Assembly: GCF_036373705.1 (NCBI RefSeq)
Contig: NC_089853.1
Location: forward strand, 29,843,568-29,907,567
Direction: 5' to 3'
Source of the DNA: Amia ocellicauda
Taxonomy: Eukaryota; Chordata; Actinopteri; Amiiformes; Amiidae
Length of the DNA stretch: 64,000 bases
Position numbers and translations under genes: made by a program
Shown: positions 50,101 through 62,800 of the stretch, piece by piece
Numbering within the stretch: the stretch's first letter is position 1
Layout of the letters: every line of letters starts with the position of its first letter
Notes under the pieces: model-generated
The model's database searches: none
What the model was told of the DNA's origin: nothing
The model's input: the letters and a program-made list of their open reading frames with translations, nothing else

Positions 50101-53100
50101 AATTAATTGATTGATTAAATTAATTTGATACACCAGTCAATGTTTATGAAAGGGAAAATAAGTTGGAGAAGTACACAAGTGTTCCTCTTTTTCCCAGAAA
50201 GTGTTTGGACAAGGGCTGGGATTAAATCAAAACTTTGACCCACCCTCTAACAGAAAACTACACAACTGTACTCAGTTGCGGCTGCATTTTTAGTAAGATG
50301 TCACTTTCTCCTAATCAGTAATGTAACCGCTGTGATGTACAGATTTTTAGTTTGCTATTAGTGGGTGGGTCAAAGTTTTGATTTAATCTGGCCCAAGTTC
50401 TCAAGAAGAAACAGCACACTGTTCTCACAGTGCTATTCTCTGGTTACCTCAGTGAAATTCGTTGTTGTCATTTTCTGTGAAAAACAAACTTTTGGTGACT
50501 GTAACTCATAATGAGTCATCAGCCCTGCCCTTTAAAATAAAGGAAATGCTTTTGTTTCATCAGCCTACAAAGGAGGTGCAAAACTACCACATACTGTAAA
50601 ATTTGCATACAATAACACATTTCAAATCTTTTTCGGTGTTCTAAGAAATCTTGGAAGTTGACAGCATAACAGTATCATTATAGGTACGGGGGGCGAAAAC
50701 AGAAATACTGTTTTGCAATCCCATGAGGATGTATGATGCAATCAAATGAAAGTCATATTTGGTAATCCATAGAACCTGATGCCGCAGTTCAGCACACTGT
50801 GTGTTCCTAGAACACGTAAGAAATGCTGCTGCTATTTTTAAATCATATTGCAGATAACTTGTAGTCATGCGCAGCAAAAGCAGAACACAAGCCATCAAGC
50901 AGCTGATTTAAGAGGGGATACAGCATCCAGTCTCAAGCCCACTGTGTGGTTGTTTTGAAACTGGAGAAATTACATAGCAGTACACAGCTTTGTCTCAACA
51001 TATAAAATGTTCTAAAATGTGTTGTTTTCCAACATCCCAATGTCAAATGTGTAGGCCCTCCGCATATACCCTCAATATAACCCAATGCTGGAGCTCCATC
51101 TGCTTTCTTGACCTAACCGATCTCCAACAAGGAGGTTGCGCCATTAAAAAAACTTCAGGTCCGACAATTGCATGTATCTGTCAGATGCCCTTTTTTTTTC
51201 TCAGCTATAAGTCAAAGTGTAGAGCAGAAGAAACCATATGAAGGAGAAACTGTGTGCATGTATGCCATGTGTTCAGGGAAAACCCCATCATCGAAACCAG
51301 GGGGTGCACTTCTGAAGGAGATCAGTGAGACTTAGCAAACAGCTGGATTCACACCAGCAGGGCCCCAGAAGAGATGAAATCAGTCAATCATAAATATGGC
51401 TTGCTGCTGAGTAGTTAATGTAAGGGGATGAGATGGAAAAAGAGAGTCATGCCGCTATATATAGACCCAACTTCTTGATATCTTTTCCTGTTACCTCTCT
51501 TCTACCTAGTCTGCTGGGACTGGGGGGCAGTTATATCATTGAAAGTAGAGTAGATAATTGATTAAAATATATTTAAGAAAAAAGGGCTTTAAGAAATACT
51601 TGAATAGACATTTAGCAAAACTAATGGGTATGTTTTATTCACATGCTTTATTCTAACCAGTGAATAAACGTTGTTAAATGTGAATTCCTGCTGATTTGTA
51701 AAATAATAACCCTTGAGAGTAATTATGAGTCCCTATCTACTATTATGGTTCAATTCAGTAAAAACAACTTTCATTTTTTAAACATACAGAAATAATATCG
51801 CCACTGTAATAAAATAAATCATATGTGTTTAAAGACAAACAAACAAAAAACCCTTCCCATAATATCCAAATATAGTGTTAGCCATACAGGTAGCCGGTTA
51901 GACAAACACTCTCTTCTGGTGTCAGATGTGCTATACTTATGTGGAATTACATAATCTACATTGTCTCTAGATGTCTCTAGATGCTTGTTCCAGCAACTAC
52001 AGTCATGAAATAAAAAACAAACAAACCCACAGTAGCCTACATTCTCATAGCACTGTCAACAAGCACCTTTAATTATGTAGTATTTAGCTGTTTTACATTT
52101 CATATAGGTTTTAAATGAAACTCTTTCAATAAATCCTTGTTCAGTGACTAAACGTATGCTTTTACTATCTATTTATTTTTTAGTTCATACAAATTTAATT
52201 ATGTATATACACTTGGTTCACAAAGGAGACATTCAATGGTAATGGTAATTGGGCAATGGTAATACAGTACATACCCCTTTGTTTAAAACATGTTCCTCTT
52301 CCTGGTTTGAAATTCCAGGATCTTTTGATAAAGCAGTGGGGATTTCAACCATGTAATGCTTTATTTTGTTTGGCTGAATCATAGAATAACATTCAGTGAC
52401 CATAGAGTTACCCCCCCCCCCCCCATTAATACTCTGTCAATCCAAGCAAGACAGCAACAGGTACTTACACAAGTGTAAGGATGTTGTTTTTTTGTGTTAT
52501 AGCTGCCCTAGAGTTCTTGGAAATTTTGGAAGTCAGGACATCAGGAATTTATACAGTACTGTAATAAGAAACATGGGCCTATTCCTGAACCATATATATG
52601 TGATAGAAATCTAGTTATTTGAGTATATGAACAGTATTTGAGTATTACCAATGTACTGATTTATTTTTAAGGAAAAGGGAAATGCTTTTTCTGAGTCTCA
52701 TGATTCTACATGGCACAGAATGTTAAGGACGAAAAGTATTACAGAAAATCCTACAATTCTGTGAACTGTAATAGATTGTGTAATTCTACAATATTAAAGG
52801 TACAAGCCAAGGCTTGTCTGACAGCCCTGGTTCCTGAAGATAGACTTTGCTAGAGAGCAGATTAAATGCAGCTGATGTAATATGAGGAAAGAGGCCTAGA
52901 CAACGTATCATTCTGATACGGAAGTACAGTTATAATAAAATGCTAACTCATTATGTTTTATAACCTGGAGGTATTTATTTAATTTCAAATTAAGTTTGTT
53001 ACAAAAAGTGAGATTATATAATATTTTTTCTTTGTTTACAAGAAATGATTATTACAGCTGATGTAAATGATTGTGGCATACAGTTTAGTATTACAGTATG

Positions 53101-56100
53101 AATAATATAACAGGAAATAGTTATTCACTAGTTACTTAGTTGTTTTTACAGCATTTATATATAGTCATAAAAGCATGTGTCTGTTTGTTCTTCAAGGCTG
53201 CAGAAGGCCAGATGCAAACAGAAAAGACAGAAGCCCGTGCTGGTAAGAAAATGGTCAACATCTCAACTGAACTTCTAGTACAAGAGCCACAGTTTATTTC
53301 TGGTGAAGAGATGCTAGACAACGTCAAAGCTGAGGCAAACAAATCCCTCATTTTGCACAATAGTGGAGAGTCTACACTTCGTCAATTGACGAAGAACACA
53401 CAGTCCCATTCCATGGGGTCAAACGAGGGCCACACAGAGCCTGTGACTGAACCACACAAACCAAGTCTTGGAAGCACAGTAGATATAGACATCACTTCCA
53501 AATTTCTTAGCATTTCATCTATGGACAATCTAGGCAAACAGTTGCCAACTGACGAAACAGGGGAAATCATGAAAGATGTAGAGAAGGACGGAAATGTGAA
53601 TGTTAGTGTTGTGCAAAGCAGAACAGGGGACATGAAAGCACAGGTCGTGTCCTGTCCCATAAAGGAAGACAATGCCAAGATGGAAGGAGAAGCAGCCGCA
53701 GGAATCAGAGATCAGGAAAATGAAGTCAAGTGCATTGATAAGCAGCCAGTTGAAGAGAAAGAGAGTCTCTCTGTTTCAGGGGTCCCTTTAGTGGCTGTGG
53801 AATTAAATGCTGCCAGTCTTCCTCAGATTGACGATGCAATAAAAGGTGTTGAGATTATAGAAGTCTTGGACTTGCAAATCACAGGTGTTTTGGAATCACC
53901 AACAATTGAAGCAGAAAACACATCAATTACTGAGCTGCCAAGCCTACTGATAGACATCAAACCTGTCTCACAGATTTCCACAATGGAAAGCAAAGTTAAA
54001 GAAATTCCAGAGGTTCCATTGGCCACTTTCCCAAATGAAGATGTCCCTGTCAAGGTCAAGATCCCAGAGCCAAAAGCTAGCATAGAGAGGGCAGAATTAG
54101 TTGAGAAAAAGATAGACAACCTGTTGGGTACAGACGTGGACAGCAGTTGTGTCCCCACCATAGAGTTACCCTCTGAAAATGACAATAGGATTCAAAAGCC
54201 TATCAAAATGGAGTCCACAGGTGAGAATTTAGAGCGCACTTCCATAATCACATCTGCTTTCAAAACAAATAGGCTACCTGCTATTGTGGTTCCTCCAATT
54301 TCTATCACTTACGAGGATAACAATCCAGTAAATGACAAATTCTCACTCTCAGAAGAAGGCCTATCTGTTGTAAAAGAGTCTGAATCTTTAGCCAGTATCC
54401 TCCGGGGTGTCAAGAAGGACCTTGATTCTGGAAAAGATTTTGGTCTGTCCTCTATAGAAAGCAAGAAAGAGAATATCTCACCGCTGAATGACACTGAGAC
54501 ACTCCCATGTACCAAGGAAGGCTCCCATACTGCTGGGGTGAGCACAAAGGATAGCACTACAGATGATTCATTAGGAATCCCTGTGCTTCCGAAAAGTAAC
54601 TCTTTTGAAGCACTGAACCTAAGTATTGCTGTTCCCTCCCCTGAAACAACAGCTCTAGGCACTGGCCCATCATTGCAGATTGGCAAACAGCAAGATGGCC
54701 TGAAATCTTCAATCGAGCCTCCATGTGTCAGGGAACAAGAGAAAGACAAGAAAATTACAGACTCTAACACTGAGTCGGTCTCCCAGCTTGGGAAACACTC
54801 AGAAGTCAAAGCTGAAACCGAAAAAAACTGTCCTCCTACAACAGAGACACCTCTCTTGAGTACTACAGCCCCCCGAAGGTTTGCCACAAAGGGTCCGCCA
54901 AGTCCAGAATCCCTGGGAGTGACTGGCGTTCCCGCAATCCGTGTCGACAGTTTCCTGTTTGAGGATAAGAACGTGGATGAGCACACAGGCAAAGACACTC
55001 CCCCGGCTGTGGCCTCTTGTGAAAGCAGCCCCAGACTGAAGCGCAGAGACAGCCTGACCCTCATCCCCTCTGCCACCCCAGAGGAGCTGGCCTCCGGGGC
55101 CAGACGTAAGATTTTCGTTCCAAAACCCAAACCGGAGGAGCCTGAAGGGTTGGTGGCTTTGGACCCTCAGTCAAAGAAGGAGGAAGTGCCCAAGAGAAGG
55201 AGACTCTCACAAGACCAGGAGGCTCCTCCTGTGTCTCCCGGACAGTCTAGGAGGTCATCCACTCTCTTGCAAGCGCCCAGTGGGCAGCAGACACCTCCTA
55301 CTGAAAGACGCTCCCCAAACCTTAGCAGGAAAAAGTCCTCCCTTGAGGTACCCAAACTATATGAGGAAAGAGTTGACAACACAGAGCCTGAGGTTCAACC
55401 AGAAGAGAAAGTAAAGCAAGACCCCTTCAGAGGTAAGCCTGACTGTCTATTTGAGTGGGCAGTAATAAAATATTTACTGTATGGACAATTACAGTTAGAT
55501 TAGAGACTTGCAATGGTGCTATATATAGAGAATTCACAGTTCTTTATCATTTCAGCCTGTTGTATCTGTGCCTCTGAAAAACTGGTTTAAAACCAAGACC
55601 AACTGTAGTCATACTTTTCTGAGACAGGTTCAAGGTGTTGGTATAAAAGTTGTTAACAATGAAAGAACCAGATTATTGATTGCACACTTGAAAACACAAA
55701 GAAAGTATGAAGAAGAGATGCTTATTTAAATAGAACCTTAGAGAAGAAATTACATGTTTTTTAAATGTTTGTCTAAGAGCTTTTTAAGAAATGGTTTGAA
55801 AATCTTAATAGTGAATTCACTTTATTTTGGTCATGGACTCGATACTGTTGTATTCAATCTTAGAAATCTTTAGCTGGTTAGTTTTTACCTGTACAAAAAA
55901 TCTGTAATTTTCAAAAGGGAATAGTAATGTAAAAACACAAGAAACTTGTAATTGTTACAAAAACATCATAAATAAGTGAAGAATTACACAAAAAGGACAC
56001 AAATGTAAATATCCAATATCTATACACACACACACACACACATACACAGATCAGCCATAACATTATGACCACTGACAGGTGAAGTGAATAACACTGATAA

Positions 56101-56838
56101 TCTCGTTATCATGGTGCCTGTCAGTGGGTGGGATATATTAGGCAGCAAGTGAACATTTTGTTCTCAAAGTTGATGTGTTAGAAGCAGGAAAAACGGGCCA
56201 AATTGTGATGGCTAGACGACTGGGTCAGAGCATCTCCAAAACTGCAGCTCTTGTGGGGTGTTCCCGGTCTGCAGTGGTCAGTACCTATCAAAAGTGGTCC
56301 AAGGAAGGAAAAGCGGTGAACCAGCGACAGGGTCATGGGCGGCCAAGGGTCACTGATGCACGTGGGGAGCGAAGTCTGGCCCGTGTGGTCCGATCCAACA
56401 GACAAGCTACTGTAGCTCAAATTGCTGAAAAAGTTAATGCTGGTTCTGATAGAAAGGTGTCAGAACACACAGTCCATCGCAGTTTGTTGCGTATGGGGCT
56501 GCGTAGCCGCAGACCAGTCAGGGTGCCCATGCTGACCCCTGTCCACTGCCGAAAGCACCTACAATGGGCACGTGAGCATCAGAACTGGACCATGGAGCAA
56601 TGGAAGAAGGTGGCCTGGTCTGATGAATCATGAGCATCTGTGGGATGTGCTGGACAAACAAGTCCGATTCATGGAGGCCCCACCTCGCAACTTACAGGAC
56701 TTAAAGGATCTGCTGCTAACGTCTTGGTGCCAGATATCACAGCACACCTTCAGAGGTCTAGTGGAGTCCGTGCCTCAACGGCTCAGGGCTGTTTTGGGAC
56801 CTACTCAATATTAGGCAGGTCATAATGTTATGGCTGAT

Positions 56839-56882
<44 letters not shown>

Positions 56883-59800
56883 AGAGAGAGAGAAAAAAAA
56901 GAATATCTGTAGTTTTGGGCTCTACCTAATAGCCCAATAGAAAATGTCATAGAATGTAGCATTTTGGTCAGAGGCCATGTTTCATAGTTTGTTTTGGTAT
57001 GTTATATTTAGTTTCCTCCCTGCTGAAGAGTGTACGTCTAGAGACATGGCTCTCAATGGCAATGCTGACAATCACCATTTTTTTACAATGTTTAAAGTGT
57101 CTTAATTAATTTAGTAAAAAGTTATTATTTTGTGCCTGTCCAGAGCTTTGAATCGATGTGTGCCAGCATCTATTTAACTGTTATTCCTCCAACCTAACAT
57201 TTCCCCTTTATCTGGTCACACCTGTCTGATTGCTCTTCCCTGATGTCTCCCTCCACTCAGCTCCTCAGGTCATCCGCAAAATCAGGGCAGAGCCTTTCTC
57301 AGATGCCGGTGGACACTTGAAGCTTTGGTGTCAATTCTTCAATGTGCTCAGTGATTCCACTATAAAGTGGTATAGAGACGAAGTTGAAATTTTGGAAATG
57401 AAAAGAAGGTAAAATCTCCCCTTTCCTTACCCAAGACAATTGAATGAGATGATCTATTATTATTATTATTATCATCATTATTATTATTATTATGTTGTCA
57501 ATGTATTAGAAATAAAAGCACCAGAAAGTAAATACATAGAAAACTTACTATACATTGTGTGCAGAATTAATAGGCAATTATTAATTTTCAAGATGATTTC
57601 AACAGTTGGACCTATTCAATGCCATCAGTGAAGCCAAAACTTTATTTTGCATGTTTATTTTGAATGTTTAAGAAAGTGAGATGTGTCTTTCTCAGGGGGA
57701 AATACAAGAATTTCCTCAATGTGCATAATTATTAGGCAACTAAATTACAAATTATTATTTCTCCACTTACTTTAAAACTTAATAAATTTACAAGTATGTT
57801 TAACAAATAATAAGTATAAAATAACATAAAACTTAACAAATAACAGTTTTGGGCCTTTCATATTGATTCTATGCAATCCCTTCTTTTCAATGACTCTCAT
57901 GAGATTCCCATCCATAGAATTAGTCAGTTTCTTGATTTGTTCATGACCAAGTTTAGCTGAAGCAGCCACCACAGCCTCCCAGGTGTTGTTCAAAGATGTG
58001 TATTGTTTTCCCTCCCTGTAAATCTCATGCTTGAGAAGGGCCCACAAGTTCTCAATTGGGTTTAAATCAGGTGAGCAAGGGGGCCAGGTCATTATTCTGT
58101 CATTTTTGAAGCCTTTTCTAGCTAGCCAAGCAATGGAGTACTTGGACGCATGCGATAGAGTGTTGTCCTGCATAAATATCATGGTCCTCTTCAATGCTAC
58201 TGACTTCTTTTTTTTACTGTTTGATGAACATGTTTTCCAGAAACTGGCAGTAGTTTTGGGAGTTGATTTTCAGGCCATCTGCAACCCAAAAAGGTCCAAC
58301 TAGCTCATCGTTAATGATAGCAGCCCACACCATTACCCCACCCCCACCTTGCTGGAGCTTGACTCAAACTGGTGCCTGTGTCCATTACTGATCCAGGGTC
58401 TGGTCCATCAAGAGTCACTCTCATCTCATCTGTCCATAATTTTTTTGAAAAATCAGTTTAGGTATTTCTTAGCCCATTCTTGACAGGTTATGTTTTTTTA
58501 TTCAGTGGGATCGTGTTTCTGCCTTCCTGACCTTAGCAATGCCCTTGAGCACTTGACACCTTGTACTTCAGCTGATTCCAGGAAGGTTGCAGCTCTGAAA
58601 AATGGTTGCACTGGAGGCTAAAGGGTTCCTGGAGGCTTCATGTTTAATTCTTTGCAAGTCTTTTGCAGTTAATTTGCGCCTTTTCTTCTCAACATGTTTT
58701 ATGCGACCCAATACTCAATAGTTTGGAAATTTCAAATGTTTTGCATCCTTCTGATAGGCATTTACTTTTTTTTCTTTTCAGCATTAGTTAGATCCTTTTT
58801 TCTGCCAATTTTACCTGTGGTGAAAAGCTGCCTAATAATTATGCACACCTGAATATGAGGTATTTATCACTTTAAGCCCCACCCTCTTTCATGAAGCAAT
58901 TATATCACCTGAAAGTGATTGTACCCACTCATTATTTAGGTTGACATGGTTTGGAGTTAGAAAACTGTGCTTGGAAATAATAAATAATCACAATACCGAC
59001 TTGCCTGATAATTATGCACAAACTGTATACAGTAGATATTAGAAATGCTATTATGATATTATATGCCCAGGATAAATATTAGCTTATACAGGGCAGAGAC
59101 GTATTATTATTATGCTTTTTTTTAAGTAGTGACAATCCCACATTGATTTGCAGCATAAACAAAGCCTGTTATTTATTAATGAAGCCCACAGGTGTCACAG
59201 ACAGGTCATAATTAGTACAGTAAATCTACTGGTGGGTTGAAGCAGTGTTAGTTGAAGCTGCTTTATTTCCCCATCAGAATGTTCTTATGCCAGTGTGGTC
59301 ATTAAATCTATATCTGTTCCATAAGGACTGCACTGAATTGCAGTGTCAGCCAAATACTACTGCACAACCATGGCTCTGTAATATAGGGACCTCTTGTGGT
59401 TTAAAGATGAAACATTCTGAGACGTTTGACAGCATCGGGGACATTTCTACATCAAGGCCCTTCAGATTCCAGGGCATTTATAGTCTGTGGAAGAACAATC
59501 AACCACAATGTGTAGTTGATTTATGTGGATCGGACTCCAAGTAAACCTCACGTAAATATATTTTAGTAATTCTCACTATTCAATGGTTGATCACTAACTA
59601 TGGACTCTGTGCTTGAATTTTTTCTGGGAATTTATTTTGCAGCTCAGGAGACGAGAGTCAAGTAGCACTTGCCATTGTTCAGGTGACCAGCAGAGACTGC
59701 GGTGTGTATAGCTGCTCTATAGAGAACGAATACGGGACTGATTCCACAGACGTGTTACTCAGTGCAGAAGGTATGACATACAAACATGTATTACGGATCA

Positions 59801-62800
59801 CTGCAGCATTGAGTACAGCAGTTAAATATCGGTGTGCTGTCTTTATTTTTATACATTTTCATTTAAACTTGTGACTTTTATGTTCCATCTCATTAAATCA
59901 ATTCACACAAAAAATTCCTTCCTGAGTGTGGGTTATTCACATGCTCTTGTGTTCTTTTTCCAGTGCTGTCCGGACTCCTTTTGCGAGAAGATTTAGAAGG
60001 TGAGCTACATCTCCAAATCTCCAAAATTATATACTTGTTTTAAATGACATCATATATTTGGGAACATTTAAAAATAGACTGGACAGGATCCTTGGATCAC
60101 TCAGTTATTAATGGACACCAAACGAGCACGATGGGTCAAATGGCCTCCTCTCGTTTGCAAACTTTCAAACAATGCGGCTAAAAAATGACACCATGTAGAG
60201 TCATAATATCTAGGGATCCATCATTCCCAGGAAGTATAGCCAAAGGAGGTGTTTATACCCTGTTTGCTAAACACTTATATTAGACAATGATCACAAAAGA
60301 GCTGCTAAAATCTCAGTCAGTGTTTATTTCAATTGAAGTGCAGATCTCTTTTCCCTTCTCTGTGTTTCAGTTGGAGAGGAAATTGAGATGACCCCCATGC
60401 TGTTTACTAAGGGTCTGGCAGACTCAGGATACTGGGGAGAGAAGTTCTTCGGGCGGATCATGACACAGGAAGTGCACATTGGGGAAGGGTGCACACATAA
60501 AGCCTGCAGGGTAAAGGTTATCTATGGACTGGATCCCATATTCGAGTCGGGCAGCACCTGCATCATTAAAGTCCGAAACCCCATTGCGTATGGGACCAAG
60601 CAGGAGAACCACCTTGTTGAGAGAAACCTGGAGATCACTAAACAGGTAGGACAGCTGGATACTGAATACGGTACTGGGATATTCTCAGCATTAATTTCAA
60701 CCTTTCACTTTTCAAATAGACTTGTATAGACTATACAAATACAAATTAATGTGGTAAACCTGTAATTCTTAATAATAATTTCTACAGACTAAGGCCTAGA
60801 CCAATCAAACCTTTGAACCACCTGCAGATTGCAAATTACAAAGTTGTAGCCTATTACATTTTGATTTATAAATAGTATAAAGTGGTTTCTAACAATATAA
60901 TAAACTGCAATAGGGTACAGATTTGTACTTTGCAATTCTTGGGTAGGTCAAATTTTGGTTTGGTCTAGCCCTAAATCGCCCAATGTCAGTTTTTCCCGAG
61001 AACAATGTCTTTGCTGTCACTCTATGTTACAAACTGAAGGAATTCTAACACTCTGATCTTTGCATATTGGCAATTGTGTCACAGGGCTTTTATATCAACC
61101 AGGAAATGTTGGTAGCAATGGCTGGTTATTATACTTGCTCCTCCCATCATCATCACGCCCAACATCAAGTTCCAAAATGCAAAAGTGAGCTAAAAGAATT
61201 ATCCATATATTGTGTGTACTATTTTGAGGGTTTACATGTTTTCCACATTGTTTTATTCGTGTATTATTATTGTTCATTACATGAAAGTAATGTGGTTATG
61301 ACTCACTGGCAGCTGTCAAAGAAAACCTGAATTTGGTAATATGTTTGATGTCTGAGGGTATAGAATAACATGCTGTCAAATCTGTCAACTGTGGGGAATT
61401 CCCTGTACATTCTCTGCCAAAGCAATACTGTATAGCCTGTTCTTCTATAGTTGCGCTCCTGAAGAATACAGTGTTATGGAAAAATCACATTGTTTCAATG
61501 GGAGTTAAGCGGTTAGGGGGTAGTGCGTTTTGAAAACACCAACACTGACATTTGTCCTTACAGTTTGTTATATTATTGTTAGTTTGTATGTGTTCTTTTA
61601 TAATATCAGCATTTTAGTTTGATGATATTCGTGAATCGAATAAAAACATGAAAGGGACTTGGGGGTACATGTTAATGTATTAGTTGCTAAGAGATAGATG
61701 CGTATGCAGGCTGAAAAAAGACTGAGGTGCTAGGTGGCATAATAGCGTCTAGTAGTGGCACTGAGGCAGCACCAAGGCAGCTACCCAACCGCTGGCTCCT
61801 ACTGGTGTGATGTCTGCTTCGTCAATTGCATTATTCATATCCAATTCGTACAGGTGTTGTAAAAAATGTTTTATAAAAACATGTGTTATAGCAAAATGCA
61901 CTGTACTGTGTTTTATAGAAAGTTGTTTAAGAGATATTTCTCTGATGTGCCACTAAAAGTGAATTATTAAAACTATCTGAATATATGCAGTACCAAATAG
62001 GTTAAATTAAAGGGGAACTAGTGCAGTCGCAAAAGGAATTGGTTTATATGGAATCAGGAGTAGGAGTATTGAGTGTTTTTGTTTTCTCAGTGATTTTTAT
62101 GTTCCATTCTATCATTTTAGTAACTCTAAAAACTTAAAAATATAACCGTTATCACAATCATGGCTGCTATAAATACCCCCAAAGGAGAGCTCTTTCGTGT
62201 TTCAGGACAATGTAGTGTTGCAATGTCACTTTCACATCCTGAAATGGTAATGGTAGTCCTCTTCTTTGGAGTATTTACACAGTCATGATTGTGATGAAGG
62301 TTGTACTTTAGAGTTTCAGATGTTTCTAAAATGATGGAATGGGACAGAAAAATCACAGACATTTTACTTAAACACTAACCAACTAACACATTAGTACATA
62401 TAAACCAATCATTTTAGGGACTGCACTAGTTTCCCTATAACATGAGGTCAATAATTCTGTCCTAATGACCACCTATTTCAAATTAAAATGGAATATAAAT
62501 TGGTGTTGCTTTCCAATTCCATTGTCTTCAATCTATTTTGGCTGTAATTCCTGTTATCCCTTGATCGTACAGGAATGTAAGATACAGAACACTGCCCGTG
62601 AATACTGCAAAATCTTTGCTGCTGAGACAAGGGTGATTGAAAACTTTGGCCCGGCCCCAGAGTAAGTCTTGCAATCATTTTAAAACCCCAAACTTTAGTC
62701 TGAATCTGCTAGAAAAGAAAAGAAAAATAAATAAATGTAATCAATTTAACTTAACAGCTGCAAACAGATTCATGAATAGCTGTGTCAAAACCTTGAGAGA

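Larger units (their letters stand above)
45895..53196 (+). other. ALPK3 intron 5 (7.3 kb), transposon landing site
   Basis: Holds two MITE copies and the intact Tc1-type element. The remaining sequence is AT-rich with a C14 run at 52411-52424. No additional ALPK3 exon recognised. Confidence 0.6.

Noticed and set aside
54309-55130. 273-codon minus-strand open frame
   Set aside because: Antisense shadow of ALPK3 exon 6. Composition mirrors the Ser/Glu-rich coding strand and nothing is recognisable.
61067-61330. Open frame after an AG at 61085 ([16 protein letters not shown]) as an ALPK3 exon
   Set aside because: Exon 10 joins exon 11 at 62573 in phase and reproduces the human sequence directly. 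This frame has no counterpart and no good donor in frame.
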